DNA from: Hsuehochloa calcarea
Taxonomy: Eukaryota > Streptophyta > Magnoliopsida > Poales > Poaceae
Direction of reading: 5' to 3'
Assembly (NCBI GenBank): GCA_036346395.1
Contig: CM070596.1
Span: 6,493,913-6,557,912, forward strand
DNA length: 64,000 nt
How positions within the stretch are numbered: the stretch's first letter is position 1; the number at the start of each line of letters is the position of its first letter. A program made the translations under genes and the position numbers. The notes under the pieces were generated by a model. It did no database searches. It was not told the DNA's origin and saw only the letters and a program-made list of their open reading frames with translations. Shown in pieces: positions 25,001 to 38,000 of this stretch.

Positions 25001-25774
25001 AGTCCCGTGGAACTCGGCATGGGGCACCTGCGCGCGGAGAAGACAGGGCAGGGGCAGGTGAGCGACGGCATGGGGCGGCGAAGACTCCGGAACTCGGCTG
25101 TCGCAACGCTGGCGAGGGAGAGCAGGTGCTGGCGTGAGCGGCGGCACTTGGACCAGGCAGAGGGAGGCGCTGATGACAATGCATGGGTGAGGGATGGCCC
25201 TCGCGAGCAGTCTTCTTCTGCGGGTCGGTCGAGGAAGGATGGGAGTAGCGGGGCTGGTGGTGGCAGGAGGGAGTAGTGCTGGCGTCGGCTTTGCATGGAC
25301 GGGAGAGAGAAGGGGCCAGTGGTGGGGGCGGCGCTCGGGAGAGAGAGGGGGGAAGAGGGATCGGGAGAGAGAGGAGAGGGGGCGCTGGGCCAAGCTGGGT
25401 CGAGGAGCAGGCCGAAGGCGCGGGCCAGGCCAGGAGAGGTAGAGAGGGAGGCCGGGATGGCTGGGAGAGAGAGGAGGCAGGTGGGCCGGTGGCCAGGAGG
25501 GGAAGGGCCGGCTTGGCCAAGGGAAGGGGAAGGGAGGTAGTGGGCTGAGCCTAGGGGAGGGAAAGAAACGACCCGACTGATCGAAGCTCTAAAACCGAAA
25601 AGGAGACAAAGAACTTGAATTTGAAAATTTGAAAACAAAAAAAAAAATTGAAACACAAACCCAAGCTAGAAGGCAACTTGAAAACTTTTCGAAAATACTG
25701 CAAATGGAAGATACAAACGAAAATAGAGAACGAAGAATAAACACTATTCACTGTTCAAAAACGGGAGTGTTACA
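22011..25774 (-). mobile_element. Solo LTR of a giant-LTR Ty3-gypsy family, 3.76 kb
   Basis: It runs from TGTCGGACTCGG to GGGAGTGTTACA, with the 5-bp target duplication TGGTG at 22006-22010 and 25775-25779. It is the reverse-complement homologue of the LTRs at 29291-32843 and 35076-38612. A TATA box (minus strand TATAAAG) lies at 24959-24965. The GC-rich part at 24380-25560 carries long ORFs on both strands (one of 311 codons), but these reflect base composition. No internal sequence is present, so recombination between two LTRs has removed the rest. Confidence 0.9.
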
Positions 25775-25951
25775 TGGTGATACTTTCTCGAGTATATTAC
25801 AACCTAGGACACTCGGAATTTTATTTGTTTCCCGGGTGTATATCAAACAAGGGCACTCAGGAGTTACCCAAACAGCATATGCATCAATTTTGTACCGTAT
25901 GATTTTGCATTTCACAATACAACATTCGGCACCATATGCATTTCACAGAAG

Positions 25952-25988
<37 letters not shown>
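25775..25988. repeat. Second-family CACTA subterminal remnant and (AT)n microsatellite
   Basis: ACACTCGG-type repeats continue to about 25870, with AACCTAGGACACTCG shared with 21908. Unassigned AT-rich sequence follows, then a simple AT repeat at about 25954-25988. Confidence 0.65.
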
Positions 25989-25990
<2 letters not shown>

Positions 25991-26265
25991 GAACGTATCT
26001 AGTGCTAATGGTTAATTCAGTGCTAAGGAGCTAATATCAATCTTGACCGTTGTATCTGGATCTTGACCGTTGGAGGTGGGAGCATGCATGGTGTTTAATG
26101 AAGACGCATTAATGAAGGTGCATTGAAGGTGGGAGCATGCAAAGTGATTAAATGGTTTAGAGGTGGGAGCCCGCATTAATCTTAGTTGTTCAATTCAGAT
26201 CCAACGGTCAAGATTGGTATTAGCACCTTAGCACTCAATTACCCATTAGCACTAGATACGTTCCC
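25989..26265. mobile_element. MITE with about 62-bp terminal inverted repeats
   Basis: The left end GGGAACGTATCTAGTGCTAA and the right end TTAGCACTAGATACGTTCCC are inverted copies, and pairing extends to the TCTTGACCGTTG/CAACGGTCAAGA stretch. The element is 277 bp and non-coding. It sits in an AT repeat, so its target duplication cannot be read with certainty. Confidence 0.8.
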
Positions 26266-26386
26266 TATATATATATAAGCATCCACAACATTTGAGTTCA
26301 AATTCGAAAAACTAGGCATAAGTCATGATATATATAACAGTTCCAAGTAGAGATTTCATGAAGTGAATGCTTGGCACATCAATTGT

Positions 26387-27018
26387 CGAGGTGCATGAGT
26401 TAACCTTCAACTTATCGCTCCCAATGCTCAACTGCAAAGATGATAACCATGGATCAGTCAAGTTATCCAGAAACAGAAAGCACAACCAAGTTTGTTGAAG
26501 TGTCTAGAGCACAGAGGGCGCTAGTAAATCCATCTAGTGAATTTATGTTTTATGTAGAGAGAGTTCCAGTGACTCACTTTATTGGGTGACATACTGAATA
26601 GCTCACTTGTGAGTGCACTCATTCGCATTATCTTCGAGTGGCCTCTCGATAATGGACTCATCCACATGATCTTTGTTTGGGCCGCTAACATGTGTACCAT
26701 CTCGAGGTGCATGAGTTAACCTTCAACTTGTCGCTCCCAATGCTCAACTGCAAAGATGATAACCATGGATCAGTCAAGTTATCCAGAAACAGAAGGCACA
26801 ACCAAGTTTGTTGAAGTGTCTAGAGCACAGAGGGCGCTAGTAAATCCATCTAGTGAATTTATGTTTTATGTAGAGAGAGTACCAATGACTCACTTTTTTA
26901 AGTGACATACTGAATAGCTCACTTGTGAATGCACTCATTTGCATTATCTTCGAGTGGCCTCTTGATAATGGACTCATCCACATGATCTTTGTTTGGGCTG
27001 CTAACATGTGTACCATCT
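26387..27018. repeat. Tandem duplication, two 316-bp units
   Basis: Unit 1 (26387-26702) and unit 2 (26703-27018) are near identical, starting CGAGGTGCATGAGTTAACC and ending GTGTACCATCT. The minus strand of each unit holds an open stretch reading HVSSPNKDHVDESI and ending at a possible splice donor (CACAA then GTGAGC), so it may be a duplicated exon with intron sequence. I do not recognise the protein. Confidence 0.85.
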
Positions 27019-28443
27019 CGAACATCAACTTCGGAAGCAGTTGGATCTGCCGTTGATCCCGCTGCTGCCTACATTTTCATAAGAAATCACATTCCTGGTT
27101 TCTCTCGTAGTATGTAGCTGAGCGGGCATAAAAAATGTGAATAGAAATCAATGTGTAGGAGTTTAGCTCATTCCATTTCTCAACATGATTCAGCAAACAG
27201 TCAAACAGTGATGATATGAAATTGAGAAAACAGATATATTGCCTCTAGTTAACAATCTCCCTGAGTTTTTGAAGCAAAGGTTAAGAGCCAGGGGAATTCT
27301 TAAAGACGAGACAGCAAATAAGAACAATACAACTAAGCAGAATGCAAGTTCTAATTCTTTAACTAGTTCTTTCAATTACATTTACTCTCCCCTCTCTTTT
27401 TGATTTGCCAGGTCATTTCAACATGTATTGTGACAAAAGGTATTTAAAAAAATCTCAATTGCTCATATTGTCCGTCAGTCCGTCTCTCCTTGAAAGTGGT
27501 CATGAAAGGCCAAAAGGGAGATAGAAAAGAAAGGAGCCTGCTATTTCCTTTCTTTATAAATAATCTAAGTTGGATGCATCTTTTTTCCATAATGTCAGAT
27601 GGCTCTTACCCTATTTCTCATCCTCCCACCATTCCATGGTGCCCATCCATATATCGTTATCTACCTATCCTCTAGACTCCGCTCAGTTTTTTCTTGTCCC
27701 ACTAAAGTGCGCATATTCCAATGCTTGTGTTGGTGATATGTTTCTCCCCTTCCCTTTTAAAATAATTTAATTACCATTCTATTTTTCTTCTTTTCTGAGC
27801 AATCAGGTAAACAAAGAAAGATCTCTTTTTTGGTGCACTCTTCTTTCTTTCCATCCTAATGGAGCATTATGAATGGAAGTTAAACTGAGCATTTGACTAT
27901 TAGTTATTCTTAGAGGTTCATTGTACATATTAATGTGCAAGAACCATCTTGATCACTTTATATGAGCTTGTATCACTGTATGGTCGATTGATTAAATTTA
28001 ACTATTGGATTAGGACTGTTCTGCCGTCTACCTGATATAGTCTTCTGTCTTACTGTGTGCTTTTAAATGCAAGTGCACTGTGCCTATTATCTTTATTTGC
28101 TTCATCCTTTCATTATTATACGAAGCATTAAATGGATATCTGGATTAACTTAGCTGCTGTGATGAGATGCAGATCATGCCCATACTAGGTCCAAAGCATT
28201 ATACCAAAAGTTTCTCTTACATGTGCAGAGCATGCTCCATTCTTATATTTGGATGCTGTCAAAATAAACATTAACTATCCTATTATCTGTGTTCAATTTT
28301 GGCATAATGGATCCAGTGACATCTGCTAGTACTTTTATGATATTAATATTCATTTTCTTTAAAAAATGCTTGAAAGCTTTAAGCATACTGACTTGTTTAA
28401 CTAATACATTAGAAGTAAGCTTATAATATGTTGCTGATTTTAG
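27019..28443. other. Intron-like AT-rich sequence, no gene recognised
   Basis: It is T-rich with poly-pyrimidine runs and ends in a good 3' splice acceptor (TTGCTGATTTTAG) directly before the RNA polymerase subunit exon at 28444. It is probably captured intron sequence of that gene. No other coding exon was found in it. Confidence 0.45.
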
Positions 28444-28603
28444 GGGCATACTTATCGTAAAGCTACGTCGCGGGCAGGAGCTGAAGCTTCGAGCGATTGC
28501 TAGGAAGGGAATTGGAAAGGACCAAGCCAAATGGTCCCTCCGCAGCTACTGTGACTTTCATGTATGAGCCTGCCTGATATACGTATTAATGAAGAACTAA
28601 TCC
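28444..28603 (+). pseudogene. NRPB3: Fragment of RNA polymerase II subunit 3 gene (one exon)
   Basis: The translation runs ILIVKLRRGQELKLRAI, then ARKGIGKDQAKWS, then in a shifted frame AATVTFMYEP, then in another shift DIRINEEL. These are the conserved middle of RPB3, the alpha-like assembly subunit of RNA polymerase II (in plants also shared with Pol IV and Pol V). The exon is preceded by a canonical AG acceptor. Two small indels (near 28537 and 28571) destroy the frame, and homology stops at about 28603 without the rest of the exon. No other RPB3 exon is visible nearby, so this is an isolated gene fragment. The family match is strong; the exact paralogue cannot be told. Confidence 0.85.
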
Positions 28604-29285
28604 TTGGATATCATCAACTAGTTCTTTTCAATTATATTTTCTTTTCTGTGATACCATCAACTAATCCTTGGACTTATACATTTTTCCTTCTTATGCTATC
28701 ATAAACTAATCCCTAGAATTCAACATACATCATGCAGTAGTAGTTCATTGTTTCACACAACTACGATGCTGTACAACCTTCATGGATTACTTAGACAGTG
28801 AACAATGTTATATCTTTTTGTATCAACTACTTTCTGTTTATAAGAGCGAACAATGTTGTCCCCGAACATTTGAAACATTCCAAAATAATCTTGAATTTCC
28901 AAGTCCAAGGCCGGAAACAAGTCATGATAATTCTGATCTTTGGAACCCTCACATGCAGAGGTGTTTATGCTGTGGTGGATGGGGTGCTGACATACAATAC
29001 ATTATTAAATACATGCATGAATAGCTGAACTGTTATGATTTTCAGGGGTTAAAATGTAACAGGTAAACTTTAACGCTTCAAAATTTCACCAGTTACTAAT
29101 CGGAGTAGATAATGTAGGCAGTGGTGCCCCTGGTGTAGTGTCATCAAGTCGAGATTGAAGTTTCTGCATATTTGTTTGCACATTGACATACATTAGCCAA
29201 GTACGAATATATATATGTTTTTTTTTGCATATTACTTTGTTATTGTACTGCCACACTCCAACTAACCAAGATCATTTGCTCCAAC
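28604..29285. other. Unassigned AT-rich sequence
   Basis: It contains a repeated phrase ATCATCAACTA / CCATCAACTAATCCTTGGA at 28609 and 28663. Short ORFs around 28790-29028 match no family I know. Nothing functional is seen. Confidence 0.4.
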
Positions 29286-29290
29286 CGTTC

Positions 29291-32200
29291 TGTAACACCC
29301 CGTTTTTCGGTTAATGAATAGTGTTTACTATTTAACCCTTATTTTCAATTCGTGATTTCAATTTGTAATATTTTCGAAGGATTTCAAACTTCTTGTTAAG
29401 CTCGGGTTTGTGTTTCAAATCTTTCCGTGTTTTCAAAATTTCGAATTCAAGTTTGTAGCTCTCTTTTCGGTTTTGGGGCCTTAACCCAATCTAGCAACCC
29501 CTCCTCCCCCTTGGGCTCAGCCCGTTTCTAGCCCAGCACAGCCTCTTCCCCCTGCCGAGTCTTCTCCCAGCGCTGCCTTCGGCCGCTCTGCTTCCCTCTG
29601 GCTTCGGCCCGATTCCCTTCTCCCCCAGCTTTTGGCTCGGCCCAGCCTCTCCCCCGAGCTGTCTTCTCTCCCTCTCTCTCTCCCAGCGCCGCCACGGCCT
29701 GCTGTTGCTTCCGCTCCCGTGCGCCTGAGCCGGCCCAGTCTCTCTCTCCCCTCTCTCTTCAAGCGCAGCGCCGCCCCATCTCTCTCCCCGTGCGCCACCA
29801 TTCCCTGCCACCACCAACTCCCGTCACCTCCATCAGGTGATCGCCCCGGCGCCACCGGCTCAAGGCACCGCCATCCCTGCCACCCCCATCCCGCGCCCAT
29901 GCCTGCTCCCTGCTCCTCCGCTCCTGCGTGCGAGAGCCCATGCCGCCTTCTCGGGACTCGCGTCGCCGGGCCCCTCCGCTTTGCTCTCCCCTTCCGCCGC
30001 CTATAAAGCCCTAGAGGAGCCCCCTTCCTCTCCTGCTCCACCCCTTGCTCCCAGTGGCGCCATTGCCTTGGCCGGCTTCCCCTTTTCACCGACTCGTCTC
30101 CACCGCCGATCTTCGCCTCGGCCATCTCCGGCGCCGCCACCCCCCACACCGTCGCCACCACCACCCAGAGTGCTCCTCCAAGCCCAAAGCCTCGGACCAC
30201 GCGACCTCGGATCGAGCTCGTCTCCCTCGCCTCCGGCCGATCCTTCCTCGCCGCCGATCTCCCAAGACCGACCGGCTCCGGCCGCCATTGTTGGCGGTGA
30301 GCTGGGACCTCGCCGACGCCGTGCTCTCCACTCCTCTCGGCGCTGCGCCAGCTTTCTTCTTCGCCTCGGCCGAGCTCCCGCGCCGCCCCGAAGGCTGCGC
30401 TGCCGCTCGGGTCGATCCTCGGCGCCGCCATCATCACCGGGACCGCCTCGCCATAAGGAACCCATTTTGGTGTTCGCGGCGCCGCGCCCTCCTCCGCGTG
30501 GCGACGAAGCCGCGCCACCCGGCTTCTCCTTGGTGCGCGTTGTCGGACGCCAAAGATCGCTAGCCGCTTTTGTCAAGTGATCATCGCTTGCATTAAGGGT
30601 TAAACCTGTTTGTTTAGCGCTAAACCCCGCCGTGTCTCGGCGACGTGTAGGCGGGGCGATAAACTTCGGGTGTTAAACCAGATTTCTCACACCGAGGCCG
30701 CGTGTGGGCCCGCAACAACGTCTTTGAAGACTCGTGCACCGTGACTCGGCTGCGCGTGTTGGCCTTCGCCCACGCCACGATCTTGCGTGGACCGGCACCA
30801 TGCGCAACCCCGCCACGTGTCGACTCCACGTTTTCCGGCCTTTTCGATTTTCCACCAATTGAAAATCTGTTTAAAGCTTCAAAAATCCATAACTTCCTCA
30901 TTATAGCTCCAAAAATTATGAATCTTTTTCCTAAAATTTTCTAAAATCAAGATCTTGCTAATGGCACTGGTCTTGTTTAATTTGGAGTTCATTTGCTTGG
31001 TGATTTGTATTTATTTGCTCTCTTTTGCTGTTGTATCTTTTCCGGTACGTCCGTCCGAGTAGGGTTCGAAGACGCGGGAGACCTCCACTTCGGACAAGCT
31101 CAAGAATACCTAGACCCTTCTACCTTTATCCCAAAGTAGTCAACACTTTGATCATATTGATCCCACATTTTATGCAAATTATATTCGTTTAAAATATTAA
31201 ATTGCATGCTCTAATTTCTATGCAAATATATGTCAAACACTCTAAGGTAGTTAAATGCCTACTTGTTGATTAATAAGTTATTATGCCATATCCTTGAAAA
31301 ATTGAACTCCCAATATCCTTGTCACCCTAGTAAATATCTGGTAACATACTAGTTATAGGTCGTACTTAAACGCCATGCTAGACTTGTTTAAGTATGCGGG
31401 TATTTTACCCCAAATCATCATCCTTTAATCATGACAAATATTTTGGGCAATCATTGAGGAGAATAGTGGACTGGTTGGATAATTTGTTTTATACTTCTCC
31501 AAAACCCTAAAACTTGCTAATACTACATCCAGGCGGATGGAGAGAATGGTGGGTGCCGTCAGACACGAGAGCGATGGTATGTGGTATGAACTGCAGGTGG
31601 ATTAAGGACTTAATCTTGTCATGACCTCCGTGTAAAACAAGTACAACCACAAGTCCGCAAAATGCAACTTGGCTTAGTAAATTTATCGAACCACGAAAGT
31701 CATCTCCTTTGGTGGAGGAGGCGGTCGGGCATGGTAGGGAAGGGACACGAAGGTGAGGTCGCCACCACGCTCGTCGTAGTGGTGAACATCCCGCACAACT
31801 TATGGGCGCAACCCCATATGGGTGAGATGATGGAAAGGGCAAGGTGGATTGAAAGGTTACTGTGACGATCGCTCAACTACATGACTACGGAATCATGTGG
31901 GGTAGCGAGTATGATTGTCTCTTGTGGGTAAAGTGTATAACCTCTGCAGAGTCAAAACTGTTTAAACAGCCGCGCCTACGGTAAAAGGCGGACATGGGAA
32001 CTTAACTTGAGTTAGTTCTATTTCGAAAAACCTTTGTGGGTGATATGAAAACCAGGCCGGGGCCTGAGATTTGACTTTTCCCCTGGATCGTCGTATCCAG
32101 TGTTGTTAATGTATGGAGGTAGCTCCAATCAAATGAAGCATGAGACAGAGTTTCCGATGGAGGGAACCTCTGCTGTTATTACTACTGCACAATTAATCTC

Positions 32201-32843
32201 TTTAAAAATGCAATTTGGTTAAAATGCTAAGTGATAGAAATTTTCTAATATCTGTATTTACAAATACTGCTTTACGCAAATAAAAGAACCCGAGCCAACC
32301 TTGTTACACCTTGCATGTATATTATTGCATCTGTTGTGTGGACTCGCGAGCACGGTAGTTGTGCTCATCCTCGCTCTTTCCCAACTCCTCAGAAGTAGGA
32401 AGACCTGAAGACTACGACTACTACGAGGACCCAGAAGTCTGAAGACCCAGGAATCGTTGAAGCGTAGTTTAGTCCTTAGTTGTTCTAGTCTCACCCCAGC
32501 CTAGCCGACTCAGTCGGTTCTTGTGTACCTCCTATATTGTCAGGGTTTTGGATAATATCGGGTGTACACGGTTCCCCGATCACTTACTGCGGTAAGATGT
32601 GCCCTCACCCTTTGCTTCGTTGTCGCTTCGCTATCTTTTGTAATGTACTCATTTGGCTGTTTGGCCCTTATTGTAAAAAGCCGACCAAAGCGGTCTATGT
32701 AAACTCGATGTGTAAATTAATGAATGAAATGATGTTACGCCATGTATGGTTTGATTCACAATGTACACATAGTGCTATCTCTTGATCCAGGAATAGCACG
32801 AGAGATTTCCAGAGGATTTGGATTTACAAAATCCGGTCAGACA
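29291..32843 (+). repeat. 5' LTR of the giant-LTR gypsy element
   Basis: It starts TGTAACACCCCG and ends GGTCAGACA. A TATA box, TATAAAG, lies at 30002-30008, giving a U3 of about 0.7 kb and a very long transcribed leader of about 2.8 kb. The GC-rich segment at 29480-30560 is open on both strands (ORFs up to 333 codons), but this follows from base composition. Confidence 0.9.
30002..30008 (+). promoter_or_regulatory. TATA box in the 5' LTR
   Basis: TATAAAG within CGCCTATAAAGCCCTAGAGG. The equivalent site is at 35758-35764 in the 3' LTR and at 24959-24965 (minus strand) in the solo LTR. Confidence 0.6.
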
Positions 32844-33723
32844 GAGCTGTATCGAGCATATGATCAGAGGAATTTTAGTTAGGTGGTCGAACCTAAGGAC
32901 TTGAGTATTATTTTCAAAACCTAAGAAAAGCTTGGCAAAATATAACGTATTATTTGCTATGACTTACCCTTCTTAGTTCTTCACTTTCCTTGATTTCACT
33001 TAAATTTTACTCGGTCGACTCCACTTGTTTCAAAAATTGTAGATGGCAACCCTTCGTCCGATGGACCGTGGGACTTGTTTTCTCACGAAGAAGATGGAGA
33101 TGAGTCGTGGACCTTCTTCGCCAACTCATGTACCACGGACTACAACCGCAAGCCTATCTTGAGGCCGAAGACTCAAACCCGGACCAAGAGTCATGGACCA
33201 TGGAGGTTTTCCTCTATGCTAGAGAGGTGAGTTCATCGCTCACACCTTGACTCGGGACTACTCACGGCAGCTGTGATGAAGCGGTTCAAGACGCAGCCTG
33301 CTTCGCCTGCAAACGCCTGGCCCAGATGCACATAGATCTTCTGCGGGAATCGCCTCTCTACTACTACCTGCCTCTCCTGGAAGGACAATCCGATCCCGAA
33401 GTCTGCGTCATCGTGTGGGAATAGTTAGGCTAGTCTAGGTTGGCTAGCAGTGCTTGCATTAGCAGTCCCTTGGTTGCAAGTGCTTTTGTTTTCTTCTTTT
33501 GTAGACGTTGTGTCTGTATCCTGTGTCATGGCTTAGGGTGGCCTATATGCTGTACTCTAGAAGTCATGTAACACTTAGCCCTTTTAATATAATGCAGCCA
33601 TTCTAGGCTTTGTATGGTGTTTTATCGTTTTCCTCGTATGGTTTTAAGTTGCTTTTGTTGTGCACTAGAGGACTAGTAACCCTCATATATATACCCCCGC
33701 TCTAAGCTTCAGTGTTCCTTCAG
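32844..33723 (+). other. Leader of the gypsy internal region
   Basis: No clear primer binding site can be read after the LTR; the sequence begins GAGCTGTATCGAGC. A short open stretch from 33044 (MATLRPMDRGT) may be a remnant of an upstream ORF but is soon closed by stops. Otherwise nothing is recognised. Confidence 0.4.
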
Positions 33724-34860
33724 ATGCCGCCCAGAAGAGCCGCCGCCCCAGCTCGTGGCACCTTTGCAAGAGGTCGTGGAAGAGGTCGTGGAAGTGGCCT
33801 AGGTCGCTGACCAGGGACAGATCTACCACCTCCACCAAAGAGACCCAACCATGGAGCAAGTAATGTTTGACAAACCCAGATCCTGCAAGCCTGCTGAATA
33901 ATCGTGAGACCGGATCGGCGGTCGCACTTCAAAGCTTGCGAGACTTCCTTGAACGGTGCCGCTTACCTTCGCGGCGGCAAGTGAGCCTCTTGAAGCGTAA
34001 GACCGGCTCGAGACACGAGAGAAGAAGCTTGTTAGCTCGTTGCCCGAGGAAGACAAGGTAGACTTTGCTACCTATCAACTCAAAGGAGCGGCACGCATGG
34101 TGGGATAACTATCTTGCCACGAAGTCGCGACCATGCAGAGTCGAAGAAGAAGAAGAGGCGTGAACCGGAGGTTGTTGCATCTACACCGGGATCAACTGAC
34201 CCCACCGCGACAGAGAAACGATCGAGGTACCCCAAGAGGAAACGAACCAGAATGGCAAGCAATACCTTGGGCTGAATTCAAAGCGACTTCAGAACCAACT
34301 TTGTGCGGCAGCGCCATGAGGTTGAAGAAAAGCGAATTCGGGACTCTTAAGCAAGGCAACACAGTCGGTGAATGAGTACCTCACTAAGTTTACTCATTTC
34401 TCTCGCTATGCCCCAAAGACATAGCGAAGAAGAAGAAAAGATCGATCGCTTCCTTGAAGGCATGCGAGAAGAGATGAGGGCCAACTCATCCTTCATGATT
34501 ACTCCGGCTTCCATCATCTCATCAATAAAGCCCTAGTCTTTGGAGAGCGAAAAGAAGACCGCAGATTTCAGCCACAAAAGGAAGATGGCCTTTCAAGGAC
34601 CACAAGGTAGCTTTCTGCAAAGATCAGCTTTTCCGGGCAGCTCGTTTTTCAGGCCGTCAGCAGCCCCGTCACTAAGAGCTTCAAGTCAAAGCCGGTTTGA
34701 CTTGATCGTAACCCGCCTCCCGGTGAGTGTTTCCTCTCTCTTCAATCCATCTGGACGACTGCAGCATAACCCGATAGGTCATCTTATTGCTTCAAGCTGC
34801 GGAGAAAAGGGCATTCGCAAAAAATGTCCTCAACCGCCACCCCAAGAGAGTACAACTTAA
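33724..34860 (+). pseudogene. Ty3-gypsy Gag, frameshifted
   Basis: The start MPPRRAAAPARGTFARGRGR is a basic Arg/Gly-rich N-terminus. Later stretches in different frames read EEEKIDRFLEGMREEMRANS and LESEKKTADF, typical of the Retrotrans_gag capsid domain of plant gypsy elements. There are several one-base frameshifts and stops. There is no protease or pol after it; the sequence passes to the purine-rich PPT region (TTTAAGGTGGGTAGGTT) and the 3' LTR at 35076. Confidence 0.75.
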
Positions 34861-35075
34861 GAGCCACGCCACCGAGGCCGGACTTCAATGGCAAGCAAAG
34901 TCATCATACCTGCAAGCATCGAGAGCGCCTTCCACGCCAAGCCAAGGCCAGGGCCATGTCAACCATGTCACCGCCGAAGAAACCCAAGCGACTCGAAGCA
35001 ATGAGAGGTACGTTCCCTGTCTCATCCGAGTAGCTCGAATCTCGGGGACGAGATTCCGTTTAAGGTGGGTAGGTT

Positions 35076-38000
35076 TGTAACACCCCGTTTTTCGGTTAAT
35101 GAATAGTGTTTACTATTTAACCCTTATTTTCAATTCGTGATTTCAATTTGTAATATTTTCGAAGGATTTCAAACTTCTTGTTAAGCTCGGGTTTGTGTTT
35201 CAAATCTTTCCGTGTTTTCAAAATTTAATTCAAGTTTGTAGCTCTCTTTTCGGTTTTGGGGCCTTAACCCAATCTAGCAACCCTCCTCCCCTTGGGCTCG
35301 GCCGTTTCTAGCCAAAGACACCTCTTCCCCTGAGTCTTCTCCCAGTATTGCCTTGGCCGCTCACCTTCCCTCAGCCGGCCCGATTCCCTTCTCCCCGGCT
35401 TTTGGCTCGGCCCGACCTCTCCCAGTGTCTTCTCTCCCTCTCTCTCCCAGCGCCGCCACGGCTCATTGTTGCTTCCGCTCCGTGCGCTGCTGAGCCGCCC
35501 GCCTCTCTCCCTCTCTCTCAAGCGCTTGCCGCCCATCTCTCTCCCGTCGCCACCATTCCTCGCCACCACCAACTCCGTCACCTCCACCAGGATCGCCCCG
35601 GCGCCACCGGCTCATGCAGCACCGCCATCCTGCCACCCCATCCCGCGCCCATGCCCTGCTCCCCTGCTCCTCCGTGCGCGCGCAGGAGCCCATGCCGCCT
35701 TCTCGGGACTCCGCGTCGCCCGGGCCCCTCCCGCACCTGCTCTCCCCTTCCGCCGCCTATAAAGCCCTAGAGGAGCCCCCCTTCACCTCCCTGCTCCACC
35801 CCCTTGCTCCCAGGTAAGCGCCATTGCCTTGGCCGAAGCTTCCCCTTTTCAGCCGAATTCGTCTCCACCGCCGATCTTCGCCTCCGGCCATCTCCCGGCG
35901 CCGCCACCCCCGTCACCGTGCGCCACCACCACCCAGGAGTGCTCCCCTCCAAGCCCAAAGCCTCCGGACCACCGCAGCCTCGGATCGAGCTCGTCTCCCT
36001 CGCCTCGGCCGATCCTTCCTCGCCGATCTCCCGCACCGACCAGGCTCCGGCCGCCATTGTTGGCAGTGAGCTTGGGACCTCGCCGACGCCGTGCTCTCCC
36101 TCCTCTCGGCCTTTGCGCCCGGCTTTCTTCTTCGCCTCGTGAAACTCCGCCGTCGCCCCCGAGTGCTGCGCGCCGCTCGGGTCGATCTCGGCGCCGCCAT
36201 GCCATCACCGGGACCGCCTCGCCATAAGGAACCCATTTTTGGTGTTCGCGCGCGCGCGCCCTCCCTCCGCGCCGGCGACGCAGCGCCACCCCGACTTCTC
36301 CTTCTGTAGCGTTGTCGGACGCCAAAGATCAGAGCCGGTTTTGTCAAGTGATCCTTGTTTGCATTAAGGGTTAAACCTGTTTGTTTAGCGCTAAACCCGC
36401 CGTGTCTCGGCGGCGTGTAGGCCGGGAGCGATAAACTTCGGGTGTTAAACGAGATTTCTCACACCGAGGTGGCGTGTGGGCCCGCACCACATCTTGAAGA
36501 AGACTCGTGCACCGTGGACTCGGCGCGCGTGTTGGCCTTCGCCCACGCCACGATCTTGCGCGTGGACCGGCACCATCGCAAACCCCGCCACGTGTCGGCT
36601 CCACGTTTTCCACCTTTTCGATTTTCCACCAATTGAAAATCTGTTTAAAGCTTCAAAATCCATAACTTCCTCATTATAGCTCCAAAAATTATGAATCTTT
36701 TTCCTAAAATTTTCTAAAATCAAGATCTTGCTAATGGCACTGGTCTTGTTTAATTTGGAGTTCATTTGCTTGGTGATTTGTATTTATTTGCTCTCTTTTG
36801 CTTTGTTGTATCTTTTCCTGCGTCCGTCAGAGTAGGGTTCAAGGCAGGAGACCTCCACTTGGACAAGCTCAAGAATACCTAGACCCTTCTACCTTTATCC
36901 CAAAGAGTCAACACTTTGATCATATTGATCCCACATTTTATGCAAATTATATTCGTTTAAAATATTAAATTGCATGCTCTAATTTCTATGCAAATATATG
37001 TCAAACACTCTAAGGTAGTTAAATGCCTACTTGTTGATTAATAAGTTATTATGCCATATCCTTGAAAAATTGAACTCCCAATATCCTTGTCACCCTAGTA
37101 AATATCCGTAACATACTAGTTATAGGTCGTACTTAAACGCCATGCTAGACTTGTTTAAATGTACAGGTATTTTACCCCAAATCATCATCCTTTAATCATG
37201 ACAAATATTTTGGGCGATCATTGAGGAGAATAGACTGGATGGTTGGATAATTTGTTTTATACTTCTCCAAAACCCTAAAACTTGCTAATACTACATCCGG
37301 GCGGATGGAGAGAATGGTGGAGTGCCGTCGGACACGAGAGCGATTGGTATGTGGTATGAGCTGCAGGTGGATTAAGGACTTAATCTTGTCATGACCTCCG
37401 TGTAAAACAAGTACAACCACAAGTCGCAAAATGCAACTTGGCTTAGTAAATTTATCGAACCACGAAAGTCATCTCCTTTGGTGGAGGAGGCGGTCGCGTG
37501 CATGGCCGGGAAGGGACACCGAAGGTGAGGTCGCCACTACGCTCGTCGTAGTGGTGAACATCCCGCACAACTTATGGGCGCAACCCCATATGGGTGAGAT
37601 GATGGAAAGGGCAAGGTGGATTGCAAGGTTATCTTGTGACGATCGCTCAACTACATGACTACGGAATCATGTGGGGTAGCGAGTATGATTGTCTCTTGTG
37701 GGTAAAGTGTATAACCTCTGCGAGTCAAAGCTTTTAAGCAGTAGCGCCTACGGTAAAAAGCGGACATGGGAACTTAACTTGAGTTAGTTCTATTTGAAAA
37801 ACCTTTGTGGGTGATATGAAAACCGGTAGGGGCTGAGATTTGACTTTTCCCGGATCGTCGTATCCAAAGTTGTTAATGTATGGAGGTAGCTCCAATCAAA
37901 TGAAGCATGAGACGAGTTTAGATGGAGGAACCTCTGCTGTTATTACTACTGCACAATTAATCTCTTTAAAAATGCAATTTGGTTAAAATGCTAAGTGATA

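Noticed and set aside
24345..25656. Long ORFs on both strands, up to 311 codons
   Set aside because: They fall in the GC-rich part of the solo LTR, are open in several frames at once and have low-complexity Pro/Ser/Arg composition with no domain.
29491..30580. ORFs of 333 and 247 codons
   Set aside because: Same GC-rich segment of the gypsy LTR; composition effect, and the paired LTR does not keep the frames.
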